A stretch of 64,000 nt of DNA from Nilaparvata lugens (GCF_014356525.2 NC_052518.1:4506162-4570161); one strand, 5' to 3'. Numbered from the stretch's first letter, positions 11,909-22,724 are shown. Notes: generated by a model not told the origin, from the letters alone. Numbers and translations are program-made.

Positions 11909-12096
11909 AAAAAAAACATTAATATTGTAATTGAAAAAGAAAAGTTAATTTATTGCATGTATGTCAATTCCAATAACTCCTCCTGACGGCACTTTGCCAT
12001 GGAGATATGCCGACAATTAAATATACAATAATATTATGTAATGATTCTTTGAAATGTTCAATAGAGGCCTTTATTTATTTATTTATTTATTTTAGA
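11909..12096 (+). other. LINE 3' UTR ending in (TTTA)n
   Basis: Between the RT stop and the second copy of the flanking repeat lie an A-rich run and a small inverted pair (CGGCACTTTGCC ... ATGCCG). After some AT-rich sequence comes (TTTA)n at 12066-12093, a plausible LINE tail. Confidence 0.5.
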
Positions 12097-12218
12097 AATG
12101 CAGGATGGAGACTGGCGTTTGGGGAACTAAATCGAATACATGACCGCCATAGCGGACAGGCAAGAACATCTGCCATTGGAATGTTTGTTCCTGGGACACA
12201 TCATTTTAACCCCTGGGC
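12097..12218 (+). repeat. 120-bp direct repeat, right copy
   Basis: Partner of 9367-9488; it begins immediately after the (TTTA)n run. The two differ at about five to six positions. A short frame through it (from 12007) is a chance ORF. Confidence 0.75.
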
Positions 12219-12457
12219 GGGAGGTTTGGTGAAGGTTTTTGGTTGGCGGTGATCAGCAATATATCAGCATTTAATTTTTGTTTGTTGACTGCTGCGTTTT
12301 TTTGTGGTGCAATCTAGCTCGCGTCCGTGACATTGTTACACGTGCATCCTTGGTTCATACTAAATGAGCTAGAACTGTTGGCGGCAAGACTTATCTTAGG
12401 ATCTCCTGGCCATTTGACACATCAAATGGAAAATTTCTGTTTTATAAAGTTTCAACT

Positions 12458-12590
12458 ATGAACAATGAAAAGTTGATAAGTTTGGTTCAAGCGCATGTTC
12501 CATTGTGGGATATGCGAGACGAAAGATATCATCGTCGTGATGTTCAAAGGAATCTGTGAACAAAGATTACTGAACAAATAGGGTCTGAAG
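12458..12590 (+). pseudogene. MADF-like first exon, copy 1, dead
   Basis: From the ATG, 44 codons read like the start of a MADF (Myb/SANT-like in ADF-1) domain: NEKLISLVQAHVPLWDMRD, then YHRRDVQRNL, a stop where MADF domains carry a conserved Trp (TGA for TGG), and KITEQIGS. The segment ends at a good donor, GAAG|GTAAGA. MADF proteins are DNA-binding; such domains occur in host regulators and in proteins encoded by PIF/Harbinger transposons. A second copy lies at 22457-22589 with the same ends. No downstream exon is visible. Family assignment is from motif memory. Confidence 0.6.
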
Positions 12591-12728
12591 GTAAGATTAT
12601 TGTAATGAATAACTAATTTAGTGGATATTTGTTTATTCAATTTTCAAAATCTTAATATATAATCATTGTTTATGGGAAATTTTGGTAGCTATGATAGTAG
12701 TTACAATATGCAATAGTTCAGCCAACTA

Positions 12729-12860
12729 CTGAACTAGACTGACGTGAACGGTTCCATTGGACGAACATATTCGGCCGAATTAACGGCCGGCAGATTCGTC
12801 CGATCAAACGGCTGAACGTATCGGTTGAATACGGATCCAGTGGACGGTTATTCCTAATCG
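12729..12860. repeat. Dispersed repeat downstream of MADF copy 1
   Basis: Rich in CGGCCG-type motifs ('attcggccga', 'cggccggcag'). It recurs downstream of the second MADF copy at 22725-22815, and inverted near 1984-2055. It probably belongs to the same element as the MADF exon. Confidence 0.6.
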
Positions 12861-13635
12861 AACCAATTCAATTGATGGTGGTTTTAAAGAGATAATTTAA
12901 CATTGAGAAAGTACAACAGGTAGACATCTTTAATGTTCGAGACAGAAAGTATCTCATTAATCTCATAATAATCATTAATAGATTCTACTCTAAATAGAAA
13001 ACATTAAGAAAATACAACAATTAGGATAGACTTGTAAAGTTGAAGACAGTGTCTCATAAATCTTATTATAGTAGTCATCAACTATAGATTCTATACTACA
13101 TAATACTTATAATCAAGAATTTCATCAAAACTTGGCCACTATCGATGTATTATACAGTTATATCGATGTTGTAACAGTCACCAACTAAATCCAATTAGTA
13201 ACTGTAAACTGTATGAATTTCATTAAAAGAAAATGAACTTGATGATATAAGATTATTTTGTGTGGATAAATAGGTCAGTAAAGAGGGGATAATAGAGAGG
13301 GGTTCACATTAGTCACTTCATTAGTTCACTTGAATTCAATTCTTGTATGTAATGAGTGTATGTTGCAAGTTTGGAGTCAAGTTTATAAGAACAGAAACTT
13401 GGCCCACTATATACCAATACATTGAACCTTTCTCCAAGTTTTGTAGATGTTAGACATGTTTGAACTTGAGATCAAACATGACTCTTGAAGGTAAAGTCCA
13501 ACCTAAAAATGGGAAAATCAGATGGAAACAGTTATCAGTCAATGTAAATGTATAGAAACATTGATAGGAAAGTATGATGCAAGAGAAGTATTAAAAGTAG
13601 AAAGGATACAATATTCTAGTTTTCCACATAAAATT
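12861..13635. other. No gene seen
   Basis: AT-rich, with no ORF above background and no repeat I could pair within the window. Confidence 0.5.
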
Positions 13636-13654
13636 GTCCTTTTTCTTGTGGGCT

Positions 13655-13995
13655 ACTCTTGAATATAAATGAAAATAGATATCCAAGCAGGGGTGCCCAT
13701 CCCCCAATGGTCCATGTCGCAAAATTCCCCCCCAAAATTCTCAAAATTTGGTATCCATTTAGGTACTTGGAAAACTGTATATTGAAAAATCCCCCCCATT
13801 TTCCCTAGTTTTTTCCAAAAATCCCCCCAAAAATTCAGCCTCATGTCGCAACTTGCGACATCAAAACATGCTGTGGGCAGTGGGCACCCCTGCATCCAAG
13901 TTCACTTTTTAAAATTATTTAATATGTTTCGGTTATATAATGCCATTATAAAGTCATTATTATTACTTGGATTTCTATTTTCATTCATATTCTTG
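13655..13995. mobile_element. TIR element hosting a hAT-type MITE
   Basis: The outer ends 'gaatataaatgaaaataga' (from 13661) and its complement (about 13968-13990) form inverted termini. A related element without the guest lies at 46527-46765 and shares the upstream 'gggctactctt'. The guest occupies 13688-13892. Confidence 0.6.
13688..13892. mobile_element. hAT-type MITE, 205 bp, 12-bp TIRs, 8-bp TSD
   Basis: It starts CAGGGGTGCCCA and ends TGGGCACCCCTG, a perfect 12-bp inverted pair with the CAGGGGTG start typical of hAT elements. It is flanked by TATCCAAG (13680-13687) and CATCCAAG (13893-13900), an 8-bp duplication with one mismatch. The interior is C-rich, with runs of seven Cs, and has no coding capacity. 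Confidence 0.85.
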
Positions 13996-14299
13996 TGTTT
14001 TATTATGGATAAATATCGCTATATCTAACCAAAAACAGTATCTGAAGTTAGAAGGCAACTCTGAGATTTATTCATTCATAGCTATATACTTTTGAGGTTA
14101 TGAAAACTGGAATTCGAGTGGCATTGACTTATTAAAGTTTACAATATCGCCCATTCAACTCAAATGTTTGAGAATATTTGAATTCAAGTAAACTTGACTG
14201 ATGTAAACCCTGCTTAAGAGTAGGAAGCATGCATAATATCAGTTGGATCTACTCACAAGCTTTGAGAAAGAAACTTGAACTTGGAGAGCGGTAACTTCT

Positions 14300-14925
14300 T
14301 GAACATTTTTGGTTAGTCCCGCCTCCGCGCACGCGACTTGTGTGGTTGGTAGACTTGTGCTAGTGATACTGGTCCGAAAATGCGTCACAAACGATAACTT
14401 ATACAATATTTAGAGAAACTACAACAGCGATAGCTTTAACAACTAACAACATCAACTAGAATATCAATGTTTTTGGTTCTACGGCGACTGTTTTAGTCAA
14501 ACTGTCACGATTAACAACATTTAACAACAACAACAACAAGAATACTTAACAACAACAACAACAACAATAACAGCAACAACGATTTTCGATTTATAAATAA
14601 CGTTAAAAAGGAGAACAATTTGAAGCGGCGATGATGAACGTTAGAAAATATGTGTGTATGTGCGTTTGCGTCAGTGTGTTTGTGTGTGGTGCGTGAGTGT
14701 TAGTGTTTTGTGGGGATGCCGGCTCTACTGCTGGCCTCCGACTAAAACAAGTTCGGTTTCACGCTGAACGCTGAACGTCTGAACACCGCTGAAGAGCTAT
14801 CGTAACACCCCCTCTGGCCCTCCTCTCGATTCTGCGCACCCCAATCGATTTCGGGATAGCTGAACCAACCCCAAACCACCCTTCAAAACAACCCCCACCC
14901 TGTACCCCAAAAGGCGTGAGCAACA
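14300..14925 (+). promoter_or_regulatory. Possible host promoter or 5' non-coding exon
   Basis: This block stands out from its AT-rich surroundings. It has GC-rich pieces (CCGCCTCCGCGCACGCG near 14330), a CAA-rich stretch (14450-14585), a strong donor-like GCGTGAGTG near 14689, and C-rich stretches at 14805-14915. CAA-rich, stop-containing leaders followed by a donor are common in long insect 5' UTRs. No transposon signature or copy elsewhere in the window was seen. The call is inference; it could equally be unannotated repeat. Confidence 0.25.
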
Positions 14926-14994
14926 CTTGCCATATATTATAGTACTTGCATCTGTTGCTGTCGGAACAAATACTAGTCTTGAATCATTTTTATA

Positions 14995-15185
14995 TATATT
15001 ATGTCACAACTTGCATTTATATATCAACCTGTACACCCATTTATCTATATATTATGTCCCATTTTATATACATATATGTAAACTCTTTTATATATATATA
15101 TCATGTCACAACTTGTATATATATCAACCCATTCATTATATAAAGCAACATGTTGTATATATCAACCTGTATATACCAGACGTAC
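14995..15185. repeat. Degenerate AT-rich minisatellite
   Basis: Repeats of 'atgtcacaacttg...tatatatcaacc' appear near 14999, 15098 and 15145, with variable TA spacers. The ORFs that run through it are artefacts. Confidence 0.6.
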
Positions 15186-16370
15186 CAGGTCTGTTGTGGT
15201 AACTGCAAGATTCATATTCCATGGAAGAAATTGATTCCTAGCAAAATTTGTCGGTAGAGTTCTCGCGGTTTATGAACATAACTGAAGCAACAAATTCAAT
15301 CCTTGCAAACTCGATAACAAGTTTCCTGTATCTTGTTCATAAACATATCAATGTAGCCTACTTCAAGCGAACTGGTTTGTGTATAAGTACAAGGAGTATC
15401 CTTGCTTTTTTGCTCCCGGTCAGTGCTTTCTTGTAGAAATAATAAATAATTCCCGGAGAACATTTTTTCAAATTAGCTAATATTTCACAGTGTTGAAACT
15501 CACAGCAATTTCTTCAGTAATTTTGAATTTAGCGCTTTCCCGCTCCGTCTGTTGCCAACCCAACAGCCATTGTCATTAAATATTCTCGATTTTGTCATTA
15601 TTGTATTCTGTAGTTGTATTTCTTGTCTGATTTTGTATTATTTGAGTATTTTTAGTGCCTCTCCATTTGGCATCGATTTGTTGATTGTAATTTTAATTCT
15701 GAATTTGAATTCAGATTTGTGTGGCAGTGTCTTTCTTGCCGCTTTTTCGCAATGGCTTCTCAGTTGTTCTATGCACTACAGCATCTTTTCCTGGTTGTTC
15801 CTGATACATTTTTTTCAGTGACTGCAAAACTGATTCTAACTAATTCATCTATCTTTTCGAACTATTACCTATGTATTCAAGTCGAAATTCATGAGCGGCG
15901 TCTCATTTCTCAGTGATTTCCAACAATTACTTGCCAATTTCTACAATATTGTTTGGTGAAGTATTCTCATTCAGAACTCTAACCTATTACAGATTTCGAA
16001 CACGTTGAAATTGGAACTAGCAATATTTATTATTATCAATTATTTTGAGAACTTTACATATCTTTATTCAACAAGACATACAAATAATTGATTTGGTTCA
16101 TTTCATCAAGACTTACAATACTAGGACTCAATTTTTGCAAGCCTAGCCTAGCCTGCATTGACATACATTGTGCATCACGATTTTTCATGTATTCAGTGCC
16201 TACAAATTTTGAGACATTCCAACTTTGAACAATTATTCATCTTTAAAAACTACATTATTCTCTCCACACAGTTTCAAATGTTTAATGAGGGTGATGATTT
16301 TGTTTTATGATTTGGTTTCAATTTAAATTAATTCGAAATTTCTTGTTCGCTCAGTGAATTGAACACAAAT
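15186..16370. other. No gene seen; one diverged direct repeat
   Basis: Bases 15270-15331 recur at 16512-16572 (about 80% identical, 'ccttgcaaactcgata' core). The remainder is AT-rich and featureless, with only short ORFs. Confidence 0.5.
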
Positions 16371-16379
16371 TTTATAAAG

Positions 16380-16505
16380 TAGAGAAACATAAACTTTTTT
16401 CTGGACTAGTATAAGAATCAAAATTCGGGAAGGAACAGTTTTGGGCTAGACCTGTTAGTCATCCCTTACTTTTTTTATGGATTATTGTGTATCTTGAATC
16501 AATAA
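16380..16505 (+). repeat. LINE 3' tail fragment
   Basis: The 'gaacagttttgggcta' block followed by an AATAAAT end also occurs at 40770-40895 ('gaaacaattttgggct'). The layout resembles LINE 3' ends. No coding part is attached. Confidence 0.5.
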
Positions 16506-16859
16506 ATCCATTATGAACATAACCGAGCAACAAACTGAGACCTTGCAAACTCGATAGAGAGTTTTCTGTATCAGTATTCATATTCATTAGATACTCATAG
16601 TATTCTGCTAGAGCTAAATTCCAGAAGAAATACAGTAATGCGTCTATTGAAAGATTTCACCTAATGTGACTTTCAGAACTTCATCTTAACCCAAGACATT
16701 AATGTTGAAGAAGCAACATGAAAAAACGCAGTTTTTTTCAATTCGAACAGTATCTGTTCGGAGCTCGAACGGAAAGGTGTATTGATTTTGCGCTCTCTTA
16801 TCGCCGATGATTAGACTGTAGCAACCTGATCCGTCTATGGACTATTCTATTGAATTGAG

Positions 16860-16995
16860 CATTCTAACCTATTAATTGAGTTAATTCGTGAGCTTTTACG
16901 ACAGTTTGAAATTATTACTTTGAGTTGTGTTAATTGTTGTGTATTAATTGAGTTATTCATGACAGTTTGAAATTATTACTTTGAGCTGTGCTTTA
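16860..16995 (+). repeat. 71-bp tandem duplication in a LINE leader
   Basis: 'attaattgagtt ... gacagtttgaaattattactttgag' occurs twice with an offset of about 71 bp, directly before the ORF1 start at 17022. It probably lies in the 5' UTR of that LINE, where tandem promoter monomers are common. That role is inference. Confidence 0.6.
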
Positions 16996-17021
16996 TAAAA
17001 CTGTTCCAAATTCGTAATAGT

Positions 17022-18044
17022 ATGAGTGCCTGTGGAAAGTGCAACCAACCGGTTAATCGATCTGACGTAGCTGATAAACTCTTCTGTAAGGAGTGTAATT
17101 TTTATTTTCATATAGCTTGTCTTAATATAAAATCAAGTGATTTATCATTTTTGAAAAACTCATCGTGGTGCTGTCCTGGTTGTCTTAAACAACAGCGTAC
17201 ATCGAGACAACACTCGTTAGATAGCACACCAGTTAAAACTAACGTGACCCCCGAGTCAAACTCTTCGAATATGACCGATCCTACTGTTTCAATGGAGTTT
17301 TTGGAGCAATTAATTAGAAATAGTCACTCGCAGTTCTCCGCCAGTATAGAGGAGTTAAAAAGTATAATTAAAACCGGTCAGGATGGGCAGAGTGAACTTA
17401 GTAGTGTGATTAGTAAGCAGAGCGAGATAATTGATCGGCAGCAGCAGCTCATAGATTCACTCCGGATTGAAATCAAAGAAGTTCGTGAGCGACTGCAGTC
17501 TACTGAGGATCGTCTCGATGACCAAGAGCAGTATACCAGAAGGAATACGCTTGAGATCCACGGTGTTCCCGGGAAGGCGGACGAAGATGTGATGGAGACG
17601 ATTGCTGAGGTGGGACGAGCGGTGGGCTTGAACGTGACGCCGAGTATGGTGGACGCCTGCCATCGATTGCCGATTCGTACGGGAGAACGTCACGCGGCGG
17701 ATGCAGCTGGCGGCGGTATGCGGCCGGGCCCCCCTGCGGCCATCGTCGTCAGATTTGTGAGACGTCTCGATGCTGATCAGTTCATGGAGCTGAGAAGAAA
17801 GATAGGCGTCCTCAGAAGGCAACAGGTCCACGGTCTTGAAGGTCAAGGCCCAATCTACATAAATCGCAGTCTCACTGCTAAGAGAAGAAAACTTCTAGGG
17901 ATGGCTCGTGATCTTAAGAAGAAAGGAGTAATCAAAGATGCATGGGTTGATCGGACTGGATGTGTTCGTATCCGTAAAAGTGAAAATGATAGGTCACCGA
18001 CAGTGATAAGAAATGACAATGATTTAAACTTCCCCAAGCTTTAA
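17022..18044 (+). CDS. Intact LINE ORF1 with PHD-like finger and FP25K-like domain
   Basis: This uninterrupted 340-codon frame is the only long intact coding sequence in the window. Residues 4-55 form a PHD-like zinc finger (CGKC ... CKEC ... FHIAC ... WCCPGC). A Ser/Gln-rich linker and a coiled coil (about residues 100-170, 'SEIIDRQQQLIDSLRIEIKE') follow. Next comes a domain resembling the baculovirus FP25K/L1 ORF1-type RNA-binding fold (RRNTLEIHGVP ... VDACHRLP ... AIVVRFVRR), with a basic C-terminus. PHD fingers in ORF1 are known from CR1-like LINEs. The likely role is RNA binding and chaperoning in a retrotransposition particle. Its ORF2 partner at 18890-20620 is broken, so this copy could act only in trans. 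The ATG at 17022 is the first and fits the fold. A high local GC content at 17560-17800 differs from the flanks. Confidence 0.8.
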   Translation: MSACGKCNQPVNRSDVADKLFCKECNFYFHIACLNIKSSDLSFLKNSSWCCPGCLKQQRTSRQHSLDSTPVKTNVTPESNSSNMTDPTVSMEFLEQLIRNSHSQFSASIEELKSIIKTGQDGQSELSSVISKQSEIIDRQQQLIDSLRIEIKEVRERLQSTEDRLDDQEQYTRRNTLEIHGVPGKADEDVMETIAEVGRAVGLNVTPSMVDACHRLPIRTGERHAADAAGGGMRPGPPAAIVVRFVRRLDADQFMELRRKIGVLRRQQVHGLEGQGPIYINRSLTAKRRKLLGMARDLKKKGVIKDAWVDRTGCVRIRKSENDRSPTVIRNDNDLNFPKL

Positions 18045-18880
18045 ATTATCTCTCCTCAAATAAGCTTTAATTTTCAATCCATTTGTATTGGAGTCACGGA
18101 TATATTATTATTTTACAGTTTCAGGTAAACGGCCAGTTTGTTACTTGTGAATATACGAAATTTTTATTCGGTTTTCATCCTTCGTATCTTATCACAGTAT
18201 TCGCTGTTATTCTTAATGTAGTGATTGTTTATTTTTTTTCTGGCTGATGCAATGTATGAAGATACAAGGTGCAAAGTATTTAATTTTATTCATGATTGTT
18301 CTCTGATAATAATTTTCGTTCTGAATCTTACTAAAATCAATGCTCCTGCTATCAAGTTGTTTTTCACTTATTGATGAATTCGATTTCATTTTATCGGCTC
18401 TATTCAGATAAGATAGGTCACTTTTACTTTTCGTTAGCAATACAGTTAGGCTCATAATAAAGTTCAATATAATGGCAGTTCAATAGCAATATATATAGGG
18501 CATTAAATGATAAACAATCTAAGCTTCCGTACTTTCACGATTACAACTTCTCATTCTAAATTAAATCGATTGCTGCTGTTTTCACAATTTTTATTCTTAC
18601 ATGGTTTCAAATCGCATGTATAGTTGGAGTTACTATTATTGTTTTTTTCTTCTTCTTTGAATCATGAGTTGGTTAGGTAAATCTCATCTAATGTTATTAT
18701 AATGTCCATGGACAGGCTAGTGTTATACTTTAAAACAAATACTAATAAGATAATACTTAATACTTCATCACATAATTTTTATCATCCTCAGTTTAAAATT
18801 TCACTGTAATCACCTATCATATTTCATTCTTCTCCCATATTTCTTTTTTATTTTATTTCATTTTGTTCAGTTTTATTTTT
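18045..18880. other. Spacer between LINE ORF1 and ORF2
   Basis: 836 bp of AT-rich DNA without coding signal separates ORF1 from the endonuclease start. This is long for a LINE spacer, so an inserted sequence is possible, but I could find no TIRs or target duplication. Confidence 0.45.
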
Positions 18881-18889
18881 TTTGCTCAT

Positions 18890-20620
18890 AATACTGGATT
18901 TCAATATCTTATACCAAAACGTTAGAGGTCTGCGTTCCAAAGTTCCAAGCTTTTTCCGGAAGGTTTTAGAGTGTGATGCTGATGCAATTGTCCTCACTGA
19001 AACATGGTTGTACGATGGAATCCATAATGAGGAATTGTTCGATGAGCGGTACACTGTCTTCCGCAGGGATAGGTCTGGTGATCAGGGGTTGAGGGGTGGT
19101 GGAGTACTTGTTGATGTTCGCAGTTCTCTTAAGGCCGTATTATTATCAGAATTTTCATCACCGGTTTTTGAATCTATCTGAATTAAGATTTTATTAAATA
19201 ATAAAGATCCGTACTACATCAACGCTGTTTATTTTAAACCATAGACTTCCTATGAGACTTATCTTAGATATTTTGAATTGATCGAATCATTCAATGGAAT
19301 TTCAAATAGCAATGTAATAGTCATTGGTGACTGGAATATTCCCGAAATAGGTGGCTCTAACTTTGACTTCAGTAGAGGGTCTCGTCTGGCAGCTGCATTG
19401 GGACTTTTCATGGGGGTGATGGGCTTAGAGTCTTTTAATGGAATTGTCAATTGTAATAATCGGACTTTGGATTTGGTTCTTAGCTCGTTCCATGTAAAGC
19501 TGCGTACACATACTCGTGCTTCCAAACCCGCACCGAGCACGCTCCTCCCTCGTACCGCCCACGTACCACCATCGCACAGCAATCGCTCCGCCTCCGCTCT
19601 CTACTCGCACCGATCATGAACGTTACGGAAGATGGTAGATCTTCTCGCGTTCCCCGGTCGAACCATTGTTGCTCGCCGGTCGATCATCAATCGCTCTGCT
19701 GGAGTGACGTTCGGTCTTGGAGCGGAACGAAAGTCTGTACGCACCTTTAATGTTTCAAGATGCGATGACTGTTTGGTTCCCGAGGATAACCATCATCCTA
19801 CGCTTTCCATTTCTTTTCCATTGCTTCACATGAGGGCAGATCACGGAGATGAATCAAATGACAAATTTCAATATGTTTTCAAGAGAGCTGATTTTCTTTG
19901 CTTGTATGAATCTCTGAGAGACGCTGATTGGACTGCTGTCTATTCATGTTCAGAAGTCAATGAGGCAACTGAGGTTTTCTATAACATAGTTTACTCATGT
20001 TTTGACCTGTGTGTTCCTAGAAGAGCCGCTGGTGATCGGATTGGCAGGTACCTTCGGTGGTATACTAGGAATATATTCAAGACATCAAACGGAAGGAGAA
20101 ATGTGCCCGGAAGAGGAGAGTCTCTGCTTATCACGACGAGGAATTTAGAAGATTGAGATCTGCTTTGAAACTTAAAATTTCTCAAGCTTATCAGGCTTAT
20201 ATGGATTCAGTTCAGACAAGTATTGGTGGTGACATGAGGAGCTTCTGGTCATATATAAATAATAATCGAAAGGGTAAGCGGTCAGAGAATTTTATGAGAT
20301 GGAATAATACTTTTGTCACAGGTACTGAGATTCCAGAGGCGTTTGCAGATTATTTCTCATCTGTTTTCAACAGAAATGACAATCATGCTGGAGTTTTTGA
20401 TGACACAATTGGTCACTCCCCTTTCCACTTGAATTCTATCTCAAGGGCTGATATAGTTAATTCTATACGGAGCTTGAAAGGTAATGGATCTGTTGGTCCA
20501 GACTTGGTTCCACCGTATGTCATCAGGGGCTGCTCTGATTTGTTTATTGAGCCGCTTGAGTTCATTTTCAATCTAGCACTGAAAACATCCACGTTTCCTG
20601 ATCTATGGAAGCAAGCCAAT
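18890..20620 (+). pseudogene. LINE ORF2: endonuclease and linker, RT core missing
   Basis: Endonuclease motifs are in one frame: NILYQNVRGLRSK, IVLTETWLYDG, LRGGGVLVDV, VIVIGDWNIPEIGG and HHPTLSI. Stops are TGA at 19179 and TAG near 19243. A MITE (19498-19746) sits between the GDWN and HHP parts; with its 3-bp duplication it adds 252 bp, so the frame is kept. After a frameshift near 20090 the linker runs on ('ARKRRVSAYHDEEFRRL', 'MRSFWSYINNNRKGKRS') to 'FPDLWKQAN' and ends at 20620. Catalytic RT motifs are absent: the sequence changes to mosaic repeat DNA. Loss of the 3' part is unusual for LINEs, which normally lose the 5' end, so a later deletion or insertion is likely. Confidence 0.8.
19498..19746 (+). 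mobile_element. PIF/Harbinger-like MITE, copy 1, inside a LINE ORF2
   Basis: Starts AGCTGCGTACACA and ends TGTACGCACCT. Flanked by TAA (19495-19497) and TTA (19747-19749), a 3-bp TWA-type duplication with one change. The interior is GC-rich, unlike the host DNA. Same family as 21013-21249, 30700-30936 and 32081-32328. Non-coding. Confidence 0.8.
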
Positions 20621-20689
20621 TAATTTGAAAATTTGAATAAATCCTCATTTCTAAATTTTAACCGGCTGCTGTGCAACCGGTCCTTAGTA

Positions 20690-20868
20690 TTAAGAGTGCG
20701 CAAAGTAATACTTTGCGCACTAGAGCGGAAAAGTGATTCTTTGCGTTCTGCAATCAGTGCAGCAATGGCCACTTTCCAAGGTACCTGTAGGAAAAACAAA
20801 TTTTCTGACTTCAGAGTTTAAAGCCAGTTGAAGTCTAGAACTTAGCTAAATCTCGAGCTCGGAAACCG
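20690..20868. repeat. Repeat mosaic: family K plus a Harbinger-like end
   Basis: Bases 20690-20792 are family K, with the hairpin GTGCGCAAAGT / ACTTTGCGCAC; relatives lie at 7341-7420 (inverted) and 7843-7940. Bases 20793-20868 match the right end of the element at 50364-51442, ending CGAGCTCGGAAACCGGCCC followed by TTA. The junction is where the LINE RT is lost. Confidence 0.65.
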
Positions 20869-21012
20869 GCCCTTAAAAATGAAGAAAAATGGTAAAAATT
20901 GAGCATTGTGAGCCAATGTATGATTCAGATACGAGGGAACAAGTTGGGCGGGTTGCCTATACGGTTCCTTCTTTTAGGAGCTCGCATGAGAGTACAATAG
21001 TATAGTGTATAA

Positions 21013-21249
21013 AGCTGCGTACACATATTCGCGCTTCCAACCCGCACCGAGCACGCTCCTCCCTCGTACCGCCCTCGTACCACCATCGAACCACAGTCGC
21101 TCCGCCCACGCACCCATCATGAACGTTACGGAAGATGTTAGATCTTCTCGCGTTCCCCGGTCGAACCACTGTTGCTCGCCGGTCGATCATCAATCGCTCT
21201 GCTGGAGTGACGTTCGGTTGCGGAGCAGAGCGAAAGTCTGTACGCACCT
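21013..21249 (+). mobile_element. PIF/Harbinger-like MITE, copy 2
   Basis: 237 bp, starting AGCTGCGTACACA and ending TGTACGCACCT. It is flanked by a perfect TAA duplication (21010-21012 and 21250-21252). This is the cleanest copy for defining the ends. Confidence 0.85.
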
Positions 21250-21263
21250 TAACAGACTATTAG

Positions 21264-21560
21264 TATGGTGAGGTCCACGTTATAATTGCAGTTGAGCAAG
21301 ATGGGAGAACAATATTGTCGATTCTCTGCCTTGAAACTGCCTTCTATAGAGGATGGCTAATATTAGTATTTCTGATGAAATATTAACTGTTCCTTTCTGG
21401 TTGAAAATTATCGATTATATTTTATTCGTCAATAAAATATATTTATTATGATTTAATAATAAAACTTCATAAATGAATTCAAATATTCAGTTAATTGATA
21501 ATATTCAAGCATTGTGAAAGCACGATCTGAGAACGTTGTGGAGCTAGAGAAGAAGGATAG
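21264..21560 (+). repeat. Family B element, left end and body, partial
   Basis: Starts with the family B terminus (GAGGTCCACGTTATAAT), then the 'ccttctatagaggatggcta' and 'gatagcactatctgc' landmarks shared with 33948-35430, 52091-53097 and 60231-61177. The right terminus is not present. Confidence 0.65.
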
Positions 21561-22440
21561 CACTATCTGCTTAAGATTAATTCTACGATTCTAAGTTTTT
21601 ATTTGGTTTCTGAATCTGAAATTCTGTTTTAGAATAGCACGTTTCGATCCTAAGTTCAATTCTGAGATTCTAATATTCTGAGATTCTAGTTTCATTCTTC
21701 AGCTCTGGTTCCACTTCAATGTCAATTTAAATAAAAATCTTTCTATAGTATTTCAACTGCTAGAATAGCAACTGATCGTTTCTTTTGATTTGGTTCCTGA
21801 ATCTGAGATTTTCACGTTTTGGACCAGCAAGACGGTAAATATCGAAATGTGGAAAGGTGAAAGGAACGGGGAAAGGTGTTTTTCGTACTTTTCTGATAAA
21901 TCTGACTCCGTCCCATGCGTAAATCATTCTCGGCAGTAAACACCGTTTTCTCAAACTTTTCACTTAATAAACTGTTATGAAGCATGGCATTGGATTAGCG
22001 CAGTACGGGGATTTAAAAGCCATAAAAAAGCAATTCTTATCGTAAGTTTACCTGGAATGGAAAGTCTGACTTTTTTTGCTGAGGGTGATGGCCACATGAG
22101 ATCTAGGCTTGTGCCTGGGTAATGAGGTGGATGATAATGGGAGATGAATGGATCTACAGTTTGAAGTGTTCGGAACCGTCGGGAAGCGATAAAGTACACT
22201 TTACTGCTAACAATTTTTATAAAATTATATTAAGACGCGTATTATGTTACTGTATTGAATCATTGATGTCTGCAAATTGTTGTCACTCTCTTATGTTTTC
22301 AAGATCACCATAAGTTCTCGATCCGAATTGAATGGGATTTTCCGGCTCTATCCGGCCGAAGTCAAGCTGAGACAACATCATCCCAACCTCAAAATTGTTT
22401 CACAGTCTTGTCTGTTTTTGTCTTTTGAACTAGTTCGGTT
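21561..22440. other. No gene seen
   Basis: Contains short degenerate 'ctgagattct' repeats near 21590-21710 and otherwise unpaired AT-rich DNA. No coding signal. Confidence 0.45.
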
Positions 22441-22456
22441 ATATAAAGTTTCAACT

Positions 22457-22589
22457 ATGGACAATGAAAAGTTGATAAGTTTGGTTTAAGAGCATGTTCC
22501 ATTGTGGGATATACGAGACAAAAGATATCATCGTCGTGATGTTCAAAGGTATCTGTAGATAAAAATTACTGAACAAATAGGATCTGGAG
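22457..22589 (+). pseudogene. MADF-like first exon, copy 2, dead
   Basis: This is the homologue of 12458-12590, with the same ATG and a donor-like end (GGAG|GTGAGA). It reads DNEKLISLV, then a stop (TAA), EHVPLWDIRD, YHRRDVQRYL, a stop at the conserved Trp position (TAG), and KITEQIGS. The two copies broke the same Trp codon by different changes. Upstream sequence differs between copies, and similarity begins only about 15 bp before the ATG. Confidence 0.6.
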
Positions 22590-22724
22590 GTGAGATTATT
22601 ATAATGAATAACTAATTTATTGGATATTATTCTAATCAATTTTCACTATCTCAATATAATCATTGTTCATGGAAAATTTTGGTTGCTATGATAGTAGTTA
22701 ATTCAATAATTTTGGCAACTAGAC

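Noticed and set aside
17457..17846. 129-codon minus ORF
   Set aside because: Antisense shadow of the intact ORF1 at 17022-18044.
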